DNA of 64,000 nt from the NCBI GenBank assembly GCA_965223035.1, contig OZ244980.1:2170001-2234000 (forward strand), in the 5' to 3' direction. The position numbers and the translations under genes were made by a program. This DNA comes from CAMDPA01 sp965223035 (GTDB lineage Bacteria > Pseudomonadota > Alphaproteobacteria > Rhizobiales > Hyphomicrobiaceae). The first letter of the stretch is position 1; each line of letters opens with the position of its first letter. Positions 16,775 through 26,918 of the stretch are shown here, piece after piece. A model generated the notes under the pieces. It made no database searches, was not told the DNA's origin, and saw only the letters and a list, made by a program, of their open reading frames with translations.

Positions 16775-17716
16775 ATGCGAATTGCAGTGATGGCGGCAGG
16801 CGCGCTTGGCAGCTACTTTGGCGGCCGCTTGGCGGCCGCCGGCAACGACGTCGTGTTTATTGCGCGCGGCCCCCAACGCGACGCCATCAAAACCAATGGG
16901 TTGAGGATCACCAGTGTGCTTGGCGATCTATATCTGCCCAATCCCGTCGTCACCGAGGATACGACAGCGATCGGACCGGTCGATGTGGTGTTGTTCGCGG
17001 TCAAGCTGTGGGACACCGAGGCGGCCGCGCAACAGCTACTGCCCATTGTCGGACCCCAGACCCGGGTGATTACCCTGCAAAATGGTGTCGACAGCCCCGA
17101 GCGCCTGATCCCAATTCTGTCCGCCGAAACGGTCATCACCGGCTGCGCCTATATAGCCGCGGTGCTCTCAACTCCAGGCGTCGTCAGCCACACCAGCGCG
17201 TTTGCGCGCATTGTCTGCGGCCGCTTGGACGGACTGCCCGATACGCGGCTTACGGGCTTCGTTGACGCGGCGCACAAGGCGGGGATCGATATCACGTTGA
17301 CGGACGCCATCGACCGTGAACGGTGGCAGAAGTTCGTGTTTCTAGCTGGACTGTCTGGTGCAACTGGTACCATGCGCAAGCCGCTCGGACCGATCCGGGA
17401 GGATCCGGACACGCGTGCGTTTCTGCACCGGTTGATGCGCGAAGTGGTGGCGGTTGGGCGCGCCAAAGGCGTCAGTCTGGCGGTCGATCAAGCGGACCAG
17501 AGCCTGAAGTTCGCCGATGCTGCACCACCCCATTTCAAGGCGTCATTGCTCCACGACTTGGAGCGTCGCCGGCGGCTCGAACTTGACTGGCTGGCTGGCA
17601 AGGTGGTCGAACTCGGCCGCGCAAATAGTGTGCCGACCCCGGCAAACGAAGCGGTCTACACCATCCTCAAGCTGCATCGCATGGGCAGCCGCGATGTAAA
17701 CGGGGCCGAGCCGTGA
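16775..17716 (+). CDS. 2-dehydropantoate 2-reductase (PanE/ApbA) family protein
   Basis: 313 residues. The N-terminal NADP Rossmann stretch reads MRIAVMAAGALGSYFGGRLA, so the first Gly of GxGxxG is Ala. The VKLWDTEAAA helix, LQNGVDSPE motif and C-terminal helical domain with the KASLLHDLERRRRLELD stretch (family motif SMxxDxxxGRxTExD) are all present. True PanE makes pantoate for coenzyme A, but the family has many catabolic paralogs that reduce or oxidise other 2-oxo/2-hydroxy acids. Its place beside SDR and aldolase genes, not coenzyme A genes, points to a paralog. Ribosome-binding site is weak. Confidence 0.85.
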   Translation: MRIAVMAAGALGSYFGGRLAAAGNDVVFIARGPQRDAIKTNGLRITSVLGDLYLPNPVVTEDTTAIGPVDVVLFAVKLWDTEAAAQQLLPIVGPQTRVITLQNGVDSPERLIPILSAETVITGCAYIAAVLSTPGVVSHTSAFARIVCGRLDGLPDTRLTGFVDAAHKAGIDITLTDAIDRERWQKFVFLAGLSGATGTMRKPLGPIREDPDTRAFLHRLMREVVAVGRAKGVSLAVDQADQSLKFADAAPPHFKASLLHDLERRRRLELDWLAGKVVELGRANSVPTPANEAVYTILKLHRMGSRDVNGAEP

Positions 17717-18010
17717 TCGTGCGCGGACATCGGGGACTGCGCGGACCTGGGTAACCGTGGCGCGCCGGCCAGGACGGTCTTGGCCGACGGCCGTGATGAC
17801 GCGTCTTGACTTAGATCATTTGGGCCGAATCAATCCCTAGATAGGTCACGTCGGTGTCGACGCGATGTTGGGGTCACGTTTGCTGCCCGACCGGTCGCGG
17901 CGCAAGGTTCGGGGCGGGCAAGCGGGCCGGCGATGCGGTTGCCCACCCGAGGCGGGCATGATGGCAGCTGCCCATTGCACTGATGACCGACTGGAACGAG
18001 GTTGCACAAC

Positions 18011-19141
<1,131 letters not shown>

Positions 19142-19145
19142 AGGC

Positions 19146-19616
19146 ATGCGCATCCAGGGATTTCGGGAAATCGTGGCAGAGCATTCCGTGTTCAAAAACT
19201 TCGATCAAGAGACGCTGGAGCTGCTCGGGGGATGCGCGCGCAATGAGCGGTTTGTGGCCGGGGAGACGATCTTCCGCGAGGGTGATGCCGCCGATAAACT
19301 CTACATTTTGCGCAAAGGTGATGTGGCAGTCGAAATTGCTACGCCCGAGATGGCGCCGCTGATCGTCGAAACGCTGCATGAGGGGGACTTACTCGGTTGG
19401 TCCTGGATGGTCCCGCCGCACCTGCATATGTCGGATGCGCGCGCGTTGACCGAGGTGCGGGCCGTGAGCCTCGATGCCGGTTGTGTACGTGACAAGTGCG
19501 ATCAAAATCCGGTGCTCGGCTATCTCATGTTTCGGCATTGGCTGCCTCACCTGGCAGCGCGCATGCGCGCCATGCGCATGCAGCTTCTAGATCTATACGG
19601 CACGAAAAGGGGGTAG
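19146..19616 (+). CDS. Cyclic-nucleotide-binding-domain protein inside the hydrogenase operon
   Basis: 156 residues forming one cNMP-binding beta-roll (about 15-125: FVAGETIFREGDAADKLYIL, EGDLLGWSWMVPP) followed by a helical tail; there is no DNA-binding domain. The phosphate-binding cassette lacks the usual GE-x6-RxA arginine (it reads LLGWSWMVPPHLHMSDARAL), so classical cAMP binding is doubtful. It starts 4 bases after hydB and ends 5 bases before hydG, so it is co-made with the hydrogenase. It may be a regulatory or assembly partner, which is inference. Confidence 0.85.
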   Translation: MRIQGFREIVAEHSVFKNFDQETLELLGGCARNERFVAGETIFREGDAADKLYILRKGDVAVEIATPEMAPLIVETLHEGDLLGWSWMVPPHLHMSDARALTEVRAVSLDAGCVRDKCDQNPVLGYLMFRHWLPHLAARMRAMRMQLLDLYGTKRG

Positions 19617-19621
19617 GGAAC

Positions 19622-20464
19622 GTGCCAGCCGGTCCGGGCCCAGATCCGATGCTGCCGCGCCGCTACCGGGTGGTCCGCGCCTGGAACGAGCTCATTGGCG
19701 TAGCCTCGCTTGAAATCGCTCCTATCGAAGGTGGTGATGTTCCCGCCGCGCCGGGCCAGTTCAACATGCTCTACGCGTTCGGGATCGGCGAGGCGGCGAT
19801 CTCCATTTCCGGGGATCATGCCAAACCGCAATTCGTTCATACCATCCGCGCGGTGGGCGCGGTCTCCCAGGCCCTGACCGAATTGGTCGGCGGCGATGTG
19901 CTTGGCGTGCGCGGGCCCTTCGGCTCGTCGTGGCCGATCGTCAGTGAAACCGGCCGCCATATCCTCTTGATCGCCGGTGGGTTGGGCTTGGCACCACTTC
20001 GGCCAGCCCTTTACCACGCGTTGCGCCACCGTGAGCGGTATTTGGATGTGACGTTGATCTACGGTGCACGGTCGCCGGATGACCTGCTTTACGCCGGCCA
20101 GCTGGGAGCTTGGAGCGCGCGATCAGATGTCCGGGTTGAGGTGACGGTCGATCATGCACCGGCGAGTTGGACCGGGCGGGTTGGTGTCGTCACCACCGGT
20201 CTCGATCGCCTGCTCAGCCGCATCGATCCGGCGTCGTTGTCCGCCTTCGTCTGTGGCCCGGAAGTCATGATGCGCTATGCGGTGATGAGTCTTTTAGGCG
20301 CCGGGGTTGCCCATGACAGAGTTTGGATTTCGATGGAGCGCAACATGAAGTGCGCGATCGGGTTTTGTGGCCATTGCCAGTTCGGCCCCAGTTTTGTTTG
20401 CCGGGACGGCCCGGTATTTCGCCATGACGCGATTGCCGATTTATTGGCCACGAGGGAGATTTAG
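19622..20464 (+). CDS. hydG: Hydrogenase flavin/NAD(P)-binding (gamma) subunit
   Basis: 280 residues from a GTG at 19622, preceded by TAGGGAA; ATG 19649 is a weaker choice. It has the ferredoxin-NADP reductase layout: an FAD strand with AISISGD, GGDVLGVRGPFGSSWP, the NAD(P) strand LLIAGGLGLAPLRPAL, FVCGPEVMM, and a C-terminal 2Fe-2S-type Cys set in KCAIGFCGHCQ ... FVC. It moves electrons between NAD(P)H and the iron-sulfur subunit, as in HydG of Pyrococcus-type sulfhydrogenase. Its stop directly abuts the next start at 20465. Confidence 0.9.
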   Translation: MPAGPGPDPMLPRRYRVVRAWNELIGVASLEIAPIEGGDVPAAPGQFNMLYAFGIGEAAISISGDHAKPQFVHTIRAVGAVSQALTELVGGDVLGVRGPFGSSWPIVSETGRHILLIAGGLGLAPLRPALYHALRHRERYLDVTLIYGARSPDDLLYAGQLGAWSARSDVRVEVTVDHAPASWTGRVGVVTTGLDRLLSRIDPASLSAFVCGPEVMMRYAVMSLLGAGVAHDRVWISMERNMKCAIGFCGHCQFGPSFVCRDGPVFRHDAIADLLATREI

Positions 20465-21235
20465 ATGCGGAGGCGTCCAAAGCTTGCGGTGTGGAAATTT
20501 GCATCGTGTGACGGCTGCCAGCTGACGCTATTGGATTGCGAGGATCAGCTGCTCGCCATCGCTGAGGCGCTCGAGATTGCATACTTCCTTGAAGGGACAA
20601 GCGCACGAGCGCCTGGGCCTTACGATATCTCATTGGTCGAAGGCTCGATTACGACTGCAAAGGATGTGGAACGCATTCACATGATCAGAAAGCAGTCGCG
20701 CAAACTGATTGCCATTGGCGCTTGTGCGACGGCCGGCGGGATCCAGGCCCTGCGTAATTTCGCAAACGTTGAGGCTTTCACCAAAGCGGTTTACGCGCGG
20801 CCCGAATTCATTGATACGCTCGCGACGTCGACGGCCATCGCGGACCATGTTCAAGTTGATTTTGAGCTTCGCGGCTGTCCCATATCCAAGCCTCAATTGC
20901 TCGAACTGATCACGGCGATGCTTGCCGGCCGCAAGCCGTGTGTACCACGCGCCTCGCAGTGCGTAGAGTGCAAGCGCAAAGGCACCGTATGCGTGATGGT
21001 CGCCAAAGCAATTCCATGTCTGGGACCGGTGACGCAGGCAGGCTGCGGCAATCTGTGCCCCTCGTATGCGCGCGGTTGCTACGGTTGCTTTGGGCCCAAA
21101 GAGAACGCCAATACGCATGCGCTGTCCGCGCGGTTGAGCGAAATGGGCGTAACGCCCGGACAACTGCGTGACCTTTACCGCTGCTATAACGCCGCGGCGC
21201 CTGATTTTGGCGCGGAAAGCAGGGCCCATGACTGA
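20465..21235 (+). CDS. hydD: [NiFe] hydrogenase small (delta) subunit
   Basis: 256 residues. Cysteines for the proximal cluster are in FASCDGCQLT (Cys15, Cys18), GACATAGG and RGCPISKPQ. A second set, CVECKRKGTVC ... PCLGP ... CGNLCPSY ... CYGCFGP, supports further clusters. There is no Tat signal, so the enzyme is cytosolic, as in group 3. It ends inside the next gene: the ATG of the large subunit lies 8 bases upstream of this stop, a sign of translational coupling. Confidence 0.93.
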   Translation: MRRRPKLAVWKFASCDGCQLTLLDCEDQLLAIAEALEIAYFLEGTSARAPGPYDISLVEGSITTAKDVERIHMIRKQSRKLIAIGACATAGGIQALRNFANVEAFTKAVYARPEFIDTLATSTAIADHVQVDFELRGCPISKPQLLELITAMLAGRKPCVPRASQCVECKRKGTVCVMVAKAIPCLGPVTQAGCGNLCPSYARGCYGCFGPKENANTHALSARLSEMGVTPGQLRDLYRCYNAAAPDFGAESRAHD

Positions 21236-22517
21236 GCGCATCATCAAGGTTGATGAACTGGCACGGGTCGAAGGGGAAGGCGCGCTTTACGTACGCCTTC
21301 GCGGCCGCGATATCGAGGCCGTCGAATTTCGCATATTTGAGCCGCCGCGGTTTTTTGAGGCGTTGCTGGTCGGGCGCGATGCCTATGAGGCGCCGGATAT
21401 CTGTTCGCGCATCTGCGGAATATGTCCGATCGCCTATATCATGAGTGCAAGCCAGAGTGTGGAAAGTGCGCTGGGCATCGAGGTTTCACCAGACATCCAC
21501 GACTCGCGGCGGCTTATCTATTGTGGCGAATGGATACAGAGCCATGTCTTGCATGCCGCGATGCTGCATGCGCCGGATTTTCTTGGTCGTCACGACGCTA
21601 TTGAGATCGCACAGACGGCGCCGGATCTGGTGAAGAACGCGCTGCGGCTCAAGAAGCTCGGCAACAGCATAATGGAAGCTGTGGGTGGCCGTGCCGTGCA
21701 TCCGATTAACACGCGGGTCGGCGGGTTTTATTCGCCGCCGCGGCCAGAAAAGCTGCACGCTTTGCTGCCGGAATTGGAATGGGGAATGGCGGCGGCCCGT
21801 GAGCTGGCGCTCACTTTCGCGACGTTTGAATTTCCCCAGTACGAAGACGACTATCACTTTGTCTCGTTAGTGCACCCGACCGTCTATCCGATCATCGAGG
21901 GTCGGATCGGCTCCAACCGTGGGCTTGAGATCGAAGCCGGCGCGTTCAACGATCATTTTATGGAGGAGCACGTCGCTCGCTCCAGCGCACTGCACGGCCG
22001 AATCCGCGACGGATCGGCCTATTTTGTCGGCCCCCTGGCGCGCTACGCCAACAATTTCGATAATCTATCGCAGGCTTGTCAGGCGACGGCGCGCGCTGCC
22101 GGCTTGGGGCCGGTGGTGCGCAATCCGTTCCAGTCGATACTGGTTAGGATGATCGAGGTCCAATACGCTTGTGAAGAAGCGGCGCGTATCGTGCGCAGCT
22201 ATCGGCCACCCAGTCCAGCTTTCCTGGACGCGCCGACACGGTCTGGCGAGGGACATGCCTGCACCGAGGCCCCGCGCGGAATCTGCTATCATCGATATCA
22301 AATCGATGGGGACCGCCGCATCACTAGCGCGCAAATTGTTCCGCCCACATCTCAGAATCAGCCGCAAATCGAGTCCGATCTGACCGCCGTGGTCGCCACC
22401 CATTTGGATTTGCCGGATCGCGACCTGCAACGACACTGCGAACGTATGATCCGCAACTATGACCCTTGCATTTCCTGCGCCACGCATTTTTTGCAGCTGA
22501 CCGTTGACCGTGGCTAA
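21228..22517 (+). CDS. hydA: [NiFe] hydrogenase large (alpha) subunit, group 3b type
   Basis: 429 residues from the ATG at 21228, overlapping hydD by 8 bases; an earlier in-frame start lies deep in hydD. Nickel-iron ligands: RICGIC (Cys63, Cys66) and DPCISCATH (Cys414, Cys417, His420). The residue four after the first CxxC pair is Tyr70 where most [NiFe] large subunits have His. The 9-residue tail after His420 is a short version of the peptide removed by the maturation protease encoded next. With hydB, hydG and hydD it forms a bidirectional NAD(P)-dependent hydrogenase. The hyp genes needed for the metal centre are not in this window. Confidence 0.93.
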   Translation: MTERIIKVDELARVEGEGALYVRLRGRDIEAVEFRIFEPPRFFEALLVGRDAYEAPDICSRICGICPIAYIMSASQSVESALGIEVSPDIHDSRRLIYCGEWIQSHVLHAAMLHAPDFLGRHDAIEIAQTAPDLVKNALRLKKLGNSIMEAVGGRAVHPINTRVGGFYSPPRPEKLHALLPELEWGMAAARELALTFATFEFPQYEDDYHFVSLVHPTVYPIIEGRIGSNRGLEIEAGAFNDHFMEEHVARSSALHGRIRDGSAYFVGPLARYANNFDNLSQACQATARAAGLGPVVRNPFQSILVRMIEVQYACEEAARIVRSYRPPSPAFLDAPTRSGEGHACTEAPRGICYHRYQIDGDRRITSAQIVPPTSQNQPQIESDLTAVVATHLDLPDRDLQRHCERMIRNYDPCISCATHFLQLTVDRG

Positions 22518-22998
22518 CGGCAAACCATGCGAGCCGCTGATCGTGGGGATCGGCAACCCGTTTCGCACCGACGACGGCGTTGGGCCATGGGTGGCGCAGG
22601 CGCTCAAGGCGAAAGGTTTCAACGCGGAGGTTCATGAAGCCGACGGCACGGGTCTCATCACGTATTTTGAGCGGTACGACGACATCATCATGGTCGACGC
22701 CACCAAAAGCGGCAAGCCGCCCGGTTCCTTGCTTCACCTCAACGCAACTCAAGCGCCACTGCCGATCAACGTCTTTCAGTGTTCAACGCATCGGATCGGT
22801 CTGGCCGAGGCCGTGGAGATCGCGCGGGCGCTCGGGATGCTGCCGCCACGGTTGCGGATTTACGGAATCGAAGGGGCGTCCTTCGCTGCCGGCTATGGAC
22901 TATCGGACGACGTTGAACAGGCAGCGGCCGCGCTCGCCGTTCAATTGGCCAACGCAATCACACCGGTTAATCTCGGATCGGAAGGGCCATCCGAATAG
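22510..22998 (+). CDS. Hydrogenase maturation protease (HyaD/HycI family)
   Basis: 162 residues from a GTG at 22510 that overlaps the hydA stop by 8 bases, repeating the hydD/hydA coupling. The family motifs are GIGNPFRTDDGVG at the N-terminus (nickel-sensing acid), the DATKSG strand and the STHRIGLAEA segment with His. It cuts the tail of the large subunit after the last nickel-binding motif. Last gene of the operon; a 618-base non-coding stretch follows. Confidence 0.9.
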   Translation: MANGKPCEPLIVGIGNPFRTDDGVGPWVAQALKAKGFNAEVHEADGTGLITYFERYDDIIMVDATKSGKPPGSLLHLNATQAPLPINVFQCSTHRIGLAEAVEIARALGMLPPRLRIYGIEGASFAAGYGLSDDVEQAAAALAVQLANAITPVNLGSEGPSE

Positions 22999-23615
22999 GC
23001 CGCAACCGATGTGTGGGACAATGATTTCGGATCCTATGCACGGCGTCAGCTGCGGCGATCCCATCGGTCAGTGTCGTTTCGCCTGAGGCGGATCGGCCTT
23101 GCCGGCCCGCTGCCCCGGCCGGCCACCCAATGGCACGTCTGCGTGGGCGGCCGGGGCAGCAGCGGGATGGGTCCACCCAACACTGAAACGATCTCGTTGG
23201 TGGCTGCCCGGCGCCCGCCTCCGTGTGAGACATCTAAACTGTCAACATCTTTTCGCATGCGACATTTAGGGTAGGGCGAACCATTGAGGGCGGTTAGCAT
23301 GCTGTGCCGCGCGCGGGCTGGATCTCACCGATCGGCGGGATCAGCACCTATTCTGCGCCGCACGATCGATGAGCGCGCAGGTTGGATGGGTGGTTTTGAG
23401 TGAACACCGATTGAGGCCACGGCATCTCGGGTGGACACGTCGTTGGATTGCGGCCGGAGGGTGGAGATTCTGCGGGTATTGCATCAATCTGGGCGTATGC
23501 ATCTTTGCGCGAACGCCACCTTGTTGTCACGCGAACTTGTTGGCATGAGCGCTGGGTTGACCATTCACCGTCCGGCCTTCCTCCTCGTTCACGTTGAAAC
23601 AACAGCAGACCTCAG
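22999..23615. other. Non-coding stretch with a family B repeat
   Basis: A strong GC-rich inverted repeat of family B lies at 23081-23192. The rest (23193-23615) leads to the MFS gene and shows no gene or further repeat. Confidence 0.5.
23081..23192 (-). repeat. Family B intergenic repeat (reverse orientation), GC-rich hairpin
   Basis: CCCGCTGCCCCGGCCG and CGGCCGGGGCAGCAGCGGG pair around a loop. The outer parts carry CGGATCGGCCTTGCCGG and CACTGAAACG as in other B copies. Placed soon after the hydrogenase operon, it could also act as a transcription terminator. Confidence 0.7.
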
Positions 23616-24881
23616 ATGAAAATCGGCGCCATAGCACATCGTTGGGTCTACATCGGAAGCCTGATGCTCGCCGGCGAGAGCATCTATATGCTGCCCTACC
23701 TGCGCAAGACGTTTCAAACGTCCATGGAGGACAGCTTTGGCGTCGGATCAATGGAGGTTGGCGTCCTGAACTCGATGTTCGGGCTTCTGGCCATCGCCTG
23801 CTACTTTCCTGGCGGCCGCTTGGCCGATCATTTCTCAGCCAGAAAACTGCTGACAACGTCGCTGGTGTTGACGGGCCTCGGCGGGCTCTACATGGCGACA
23901 CTTCCGTCATATCGCCAGTTGTTGGCGCTGCACGCGTTCTGGGGGGTTGTCACGATACTGACGTTCTGGGCGGCCTTGATCAAGGCGACACGCAATTGGG
24001 GTGGGACCGACGAACAGGGTAAGAGCTTCGGTCTGCTCGATGGTGGGCGCGGCGTGATCGCCGGGGTCCTCGCATCCTTAGGGACCACTGCATTTGCCCT
24101 GGCAAACACGGCTCGAGAAGGCCTGATCGCCGTTATCCTTGTCTACGCGGTGGCGACCTTTGTGGCGGCACTGGCGGTCTGGCTTACGGTGCCTGATACA
24201 CTGTACGCTGAGCCTCCTGCCAAACCGGCATCGGCTCAACCGGTTGCGGGCGCCGGGCAGATCAGAAAGACGCTGGCGATGCCGAAAGTCTGGTTTTTGT
24301 CCGCGATCGTATTTTGCGCCTATCTTTTGTTTCTGGGCACCTATGATTTTCCGGCGTTTGCCGAACGGGGTTTTGAGCAGTCCAAGCTGTTCGGCGCCCA
24401 GCTCGGTACGTTCAGAGATTGGCTGAGACCGGTGGCGGCGATTGGCGCTGGACTGATCGCAGATCGGGTCGGCGGCACGCGGACCGTCAGCGCGGCCTTC
24501 GTGCTATTGTTGTTGTCCTATTGCGTGCTGATGTTCATGCCGACCGGACCAGACTATCTCTGGTTGCTTTGGATACAGGTAGCGATCGCGTCGATGGCCG
24601 CGTTCGCGTTGCGCGGCGTCTATTTCGCGCTACTGCAAGAGGCGCGAATTCCAATGTCGTTAACTGGGACCACGGTCGGCATCGTCTCTGTCGTCGGCTT
24701 CGCCCCGGATATTTTCGCGCACACGCTGTCGGGCTGGTTCGTTCGGGGCAACGCGGCGGGTTTGGGCTATCAAGCCTATTTCGGATTTTTGGCTGGGATC
24801 GCGGTGTTGGGCTTGTTGGCGACGGCGGGCATTCATCTGCATGGTAAGCGCACGCTGAGCCGCGCGGCCCAGAGCCCTTAG
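23616..24881 (+). CDS. MFS transporter
   Basis: 421 residues with about 12 hydrophobic helices, the MFS loop motif GGRLADHFSARKL between helices 2 and 3, and a repeat of it after helix 8 (GLIADRVGGTRT). The pattern fits the sugar-phosphate/anion-type MFS subgroup, but the substrate is not evident. It stands alone, with 617 non-coding bases before it and more than 1.3 kb after it. Its TAG stop (24879-24881) is the start of a TAGATCATTTG repeat end. Confidence 0.88.
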   Translation: MKIGAIAHRWVYIGSLMLAGESIYMLPYLRKTFQTSMEDSFGVGSMEVGVLNSMFGLLAIACYFPGGRLADHFSARKLLTTSLVLTGLGGLYMATLPSYRQLLALHAFWGVVTILTFWAALIKATRNWGGTDEQGKSFGLLDGGRGVIAGVLASLGTTAFALANTAREGLIAVILVYAVATFVAALAVWLTVPDTLYAEPPAKPASAQPVAGAGQIRKTLAMPKVWFLSAIVFCAYLLFLGTYDFPAFAERGFEQSKLFGAQLGTFRDWLRPVAAIGAGLIADRVGGTRTVSAAFVLLLLSYCVLMFMPTGPDYLWLLWIQVAIASMAAFALRGVYFALLQEARIPMSLTGTTVGIVSVVGFAPDIFAHTLSGWFVRGNAAGLGYQAYFGFLAGIAVLGLLATAGIHLHGKRTLSRAAQSP

Positions 24882-24889
24882 ATCATTTG

Positions 24890-24990
24890 CACCTCAGGCG
24901 GATGCGCCTTGCCGGCCCGCTGTTCCACCCAATCACTCTCACATCGTGCCATTGGGTGCCCGGGTCGTGGAGCGGGAAGGTTCGAGCACA
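24890..24990 (-). repeat. Family B repeat (reverse orientation)
   Basis: It shares CCTCAGGCGGAT, GCCTTGCCGGCCCGCT, TCGTGCCATTGGGTG and GGAGCGGGA with the other B copies, and is preceded directly by an A-type TAGATCATTTG end. Confidence 0.6.
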
Positions 24991-25209
24991 CCGTGACATG
25001 CAATAGCTGGCAGCCGCGTTTGAGCATCAAGGCCGGCCGCGGTGCCCGGGTCGTCATGGTGAACGTTATCCCGAAGCCGGGTTTTTCGGACGCATCCCTG
25101 TAAGTCCCCTTTTGCTACAGTCAGTCTCAGACACGTCGTGACACTTGCGGAGCTGGCACGCCGATCGAGGCGTTCGGGCCGCCTACAGCCACACAAACGG
25201 CTGCACCAA

Positions 25210-25251
25210 TCTCCCGGTCGAGGTCTTGAATCTCCCGGTCGAGGTCTTGAA
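25210..25251 (+). repeat. Two tandem copies of a 21-bp unit
   Basis: TCTCCCGGTCGAGGTCTTGA plus one A occurs twice with no mismatch. The length is a multiple of three but no gene is evident around it. Confidence 0.9.
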
Positions 25252-25401
25252 GATGGCCTCGTTATCGCTGGCCATGACGCACGTACAGCCCGCATCCGCA
25301 TCGCTTGACGGTGCATGGTCGCTGGCGGCGTCCACCTCTTGCACGTCGCCTGGCCGACAATTGCCGCCATCATCTGAAGCCGCGCCGGACAGGACCGGCG
25401 T

Positions 25402-25460
25402 TAGAGCAACCTGCCTTTAATCGGAATCGGAACGATCCCGATTTAAGGCGCGATGATCTA
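25402..25460 (-). repeat. Family A hybrid, R-left/L-right
   Basis: It starts TAGAGCAACCTGCCTTTAAT and ends GATTTAAGGCGCGATGATCTA, so the hybrid is the reverse of the commoner L/R form. It has a strong central stem around GGAAC. Confidence 0.85.
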
Positions 25461-26231
25461 GCTCCATGCCACGTGCCCGTGTGCGGGTACCGTTACCCCT
25501 CAGTCGATCTTCAGCAACCTGAGGACATCGGCAGCTCGCGTCGACAACCGCAGACGCTGTGACCACATGCCCCACCCGAGACGCCGCCGATGGAGCGACG
25601 GCAGGTCCAAACCGATGCCGCCCGTGGTCACGAGCCTGGCGACCAATCCCTGTCTCCTCGACGGCGCCGGCTGAAGACGGGCTCCGGCCGGATCGGCGAT
25701 GCGTGGCCGCGACGCCAGCTCGTGCCCCGAGAGCTCTGTCATCAGCGCAGTTCCGAGTGCGTCCAGGTTGCGAAAATCGACCGGTAGGCGCGGCTTCACG
25801 CACTGTGCGCCTCAACGACGGCGCCCAGAGCTTTGCCAAGGCTGGCGGCCGCATAGCTCATTAGCGTTGCCTCGTCCGGGTGATGGCCGATCCGGCATTC
25901 CATCTCCGCAGCTCGACTCCCTCCCGCCGGTCTGCGCGTTTTTCAGCGTCGGCCGGGACCAGATGCTGGCCGCAGACCCGCGGAGCATTTGACCGAAGTT
26001 TCGGGCCCGAAAGGCCTGCGCCCTCCCGTGCGTTTTAGCTCTCACACGCAGCAGCGAATGGTCGAAAAGCGTCTGCTTCCCGGGGCGGGACTCGTTGTGG
26101 CCTGCGGGGTGTGGCCTGCAACCCGAAGATAAAGGCAGATGCCAAAACAGCTGTGCCGGCATCCAATGACCTACGCGGTAGCCGCCAGCCGGTCCCGATC
26201 ATTGTTGGGTTGAAAAATGCAGCATCCCTGC

Positions 26232-26831
26232 TTACTGCAGGTGTTGCACCGCCGACTTCATTTTGGCGTAGGCAAGACGCATGCGCGATTTCACGGTGCC
26301 CAGGGGAAGCGCCAGCTTTTCAGCGATTTCGCCTTGCGAAAGCCCATCTATATATGACAGCTGGATGACCTCAAGCTGCTCCGCCGGCAAGTCCTGAAGG
26401 GCTGATGCGACGGTCATTCTTCGCTGCTCCGCAGATATTGTCTCATCCGGCAAGGCATCTTCCGATGGGACGTTGGTGTACGCTTCAGGAAGCGGCTGCC
26501 AGGCCCTGTGACGCCTTATGCGATCGATCCGCAGGTTGCGGGCGATGGTGAATACCCAAGTCGCCGGGTTGCCTTTCTCCGCACAGTAAAGGTCGGCTTT
26601 CTGCCACATCGTCAGCAGCGCTTCTTGTGCCAGCTCCTCTGCCGCCGCCGGATCGGCACCACTGCGCTGCATGTAGGCCTTTACGCGTGGTCCTAGGGCC
26701 AGAAAAAGCTTGCGAAATGCCGCTTCGTCGCGGTGTTCGGCGACCTGCCGCATATATCCAACAAGGCTGACCGCATCGAGGCCTTGCGCGTTTGCTTTGG
26801 GTATTGGGCTGCTCGTGTGATCGGAGAACAT
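26232..26831 (-). CDS. ECF-type RNA polymerase sigma factor
   Basis: 199 residues from the ATG at 26831; an earlier frame start adds 20 residues without a ribosome-binding site. Region 2 is seen as DEAAFRKLFLALGPRVKAYM and AEELAQEALLTMWQKA, and region 4 as LPAEQLEVIQLSYIDGLSQGEIAEKL followed by GTVKSRMRLA. No anti-sigma gene lies next to it in either direction, unlike most ECF factors. It is 87 bases downstream of ohrR on the same strand, so it may join the oxidative-stress response, which is inference. Confidence 0.9.
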   Translation of the reverse strand: MFSDHTSSPIPKANAQGLDAVSLVGYMRQVAEHRDEAAFRKLFLALGPRVKAYMQRSGADPAAAEELAQEALLTMWQKADLYCAEKGNPATWVFTIARNLRIDRIRRHRAWQPLPEAYTNVPSEDALPDETISAEQRRMTVASALQDLPAEQLEVIQLSYIDGLSQGEIAEKLALPLGTVKSRMRLAYAKMKSAVQHLQ

Positions 26832-26918
26832 CGTCGTACTCTTGACTATCCGGGCCGTCGGAGGTCGGGACCAAAATATTGCGGGTGGCATCCGGTGCGC
26901 ATCACGTGCTGCCTTGGT

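Larger units (their letters stand above)
24882..26231. other. 1.35-kb gap of repeats and decayed sequence
   Basis: It holds a family B element (about 24890-24990), a 21-bp tandem pair (25210-25251) and a family A hybrid (25402-25460). Minus-strand frames between 25500 and 26160 are open for about 100 codons but have no recognisable protein pattern or ribosome-binding site. This is probably decayed or non-coding sequence. Confidence 0.45.

Noticed and set aside
25500..25799. A 99-codon minus-strand frame in the gap before the sigma factor
   Set aside because: No ribosome-binding site, no family pattern, and competing open frames in the same place. Not enough to call a gene.
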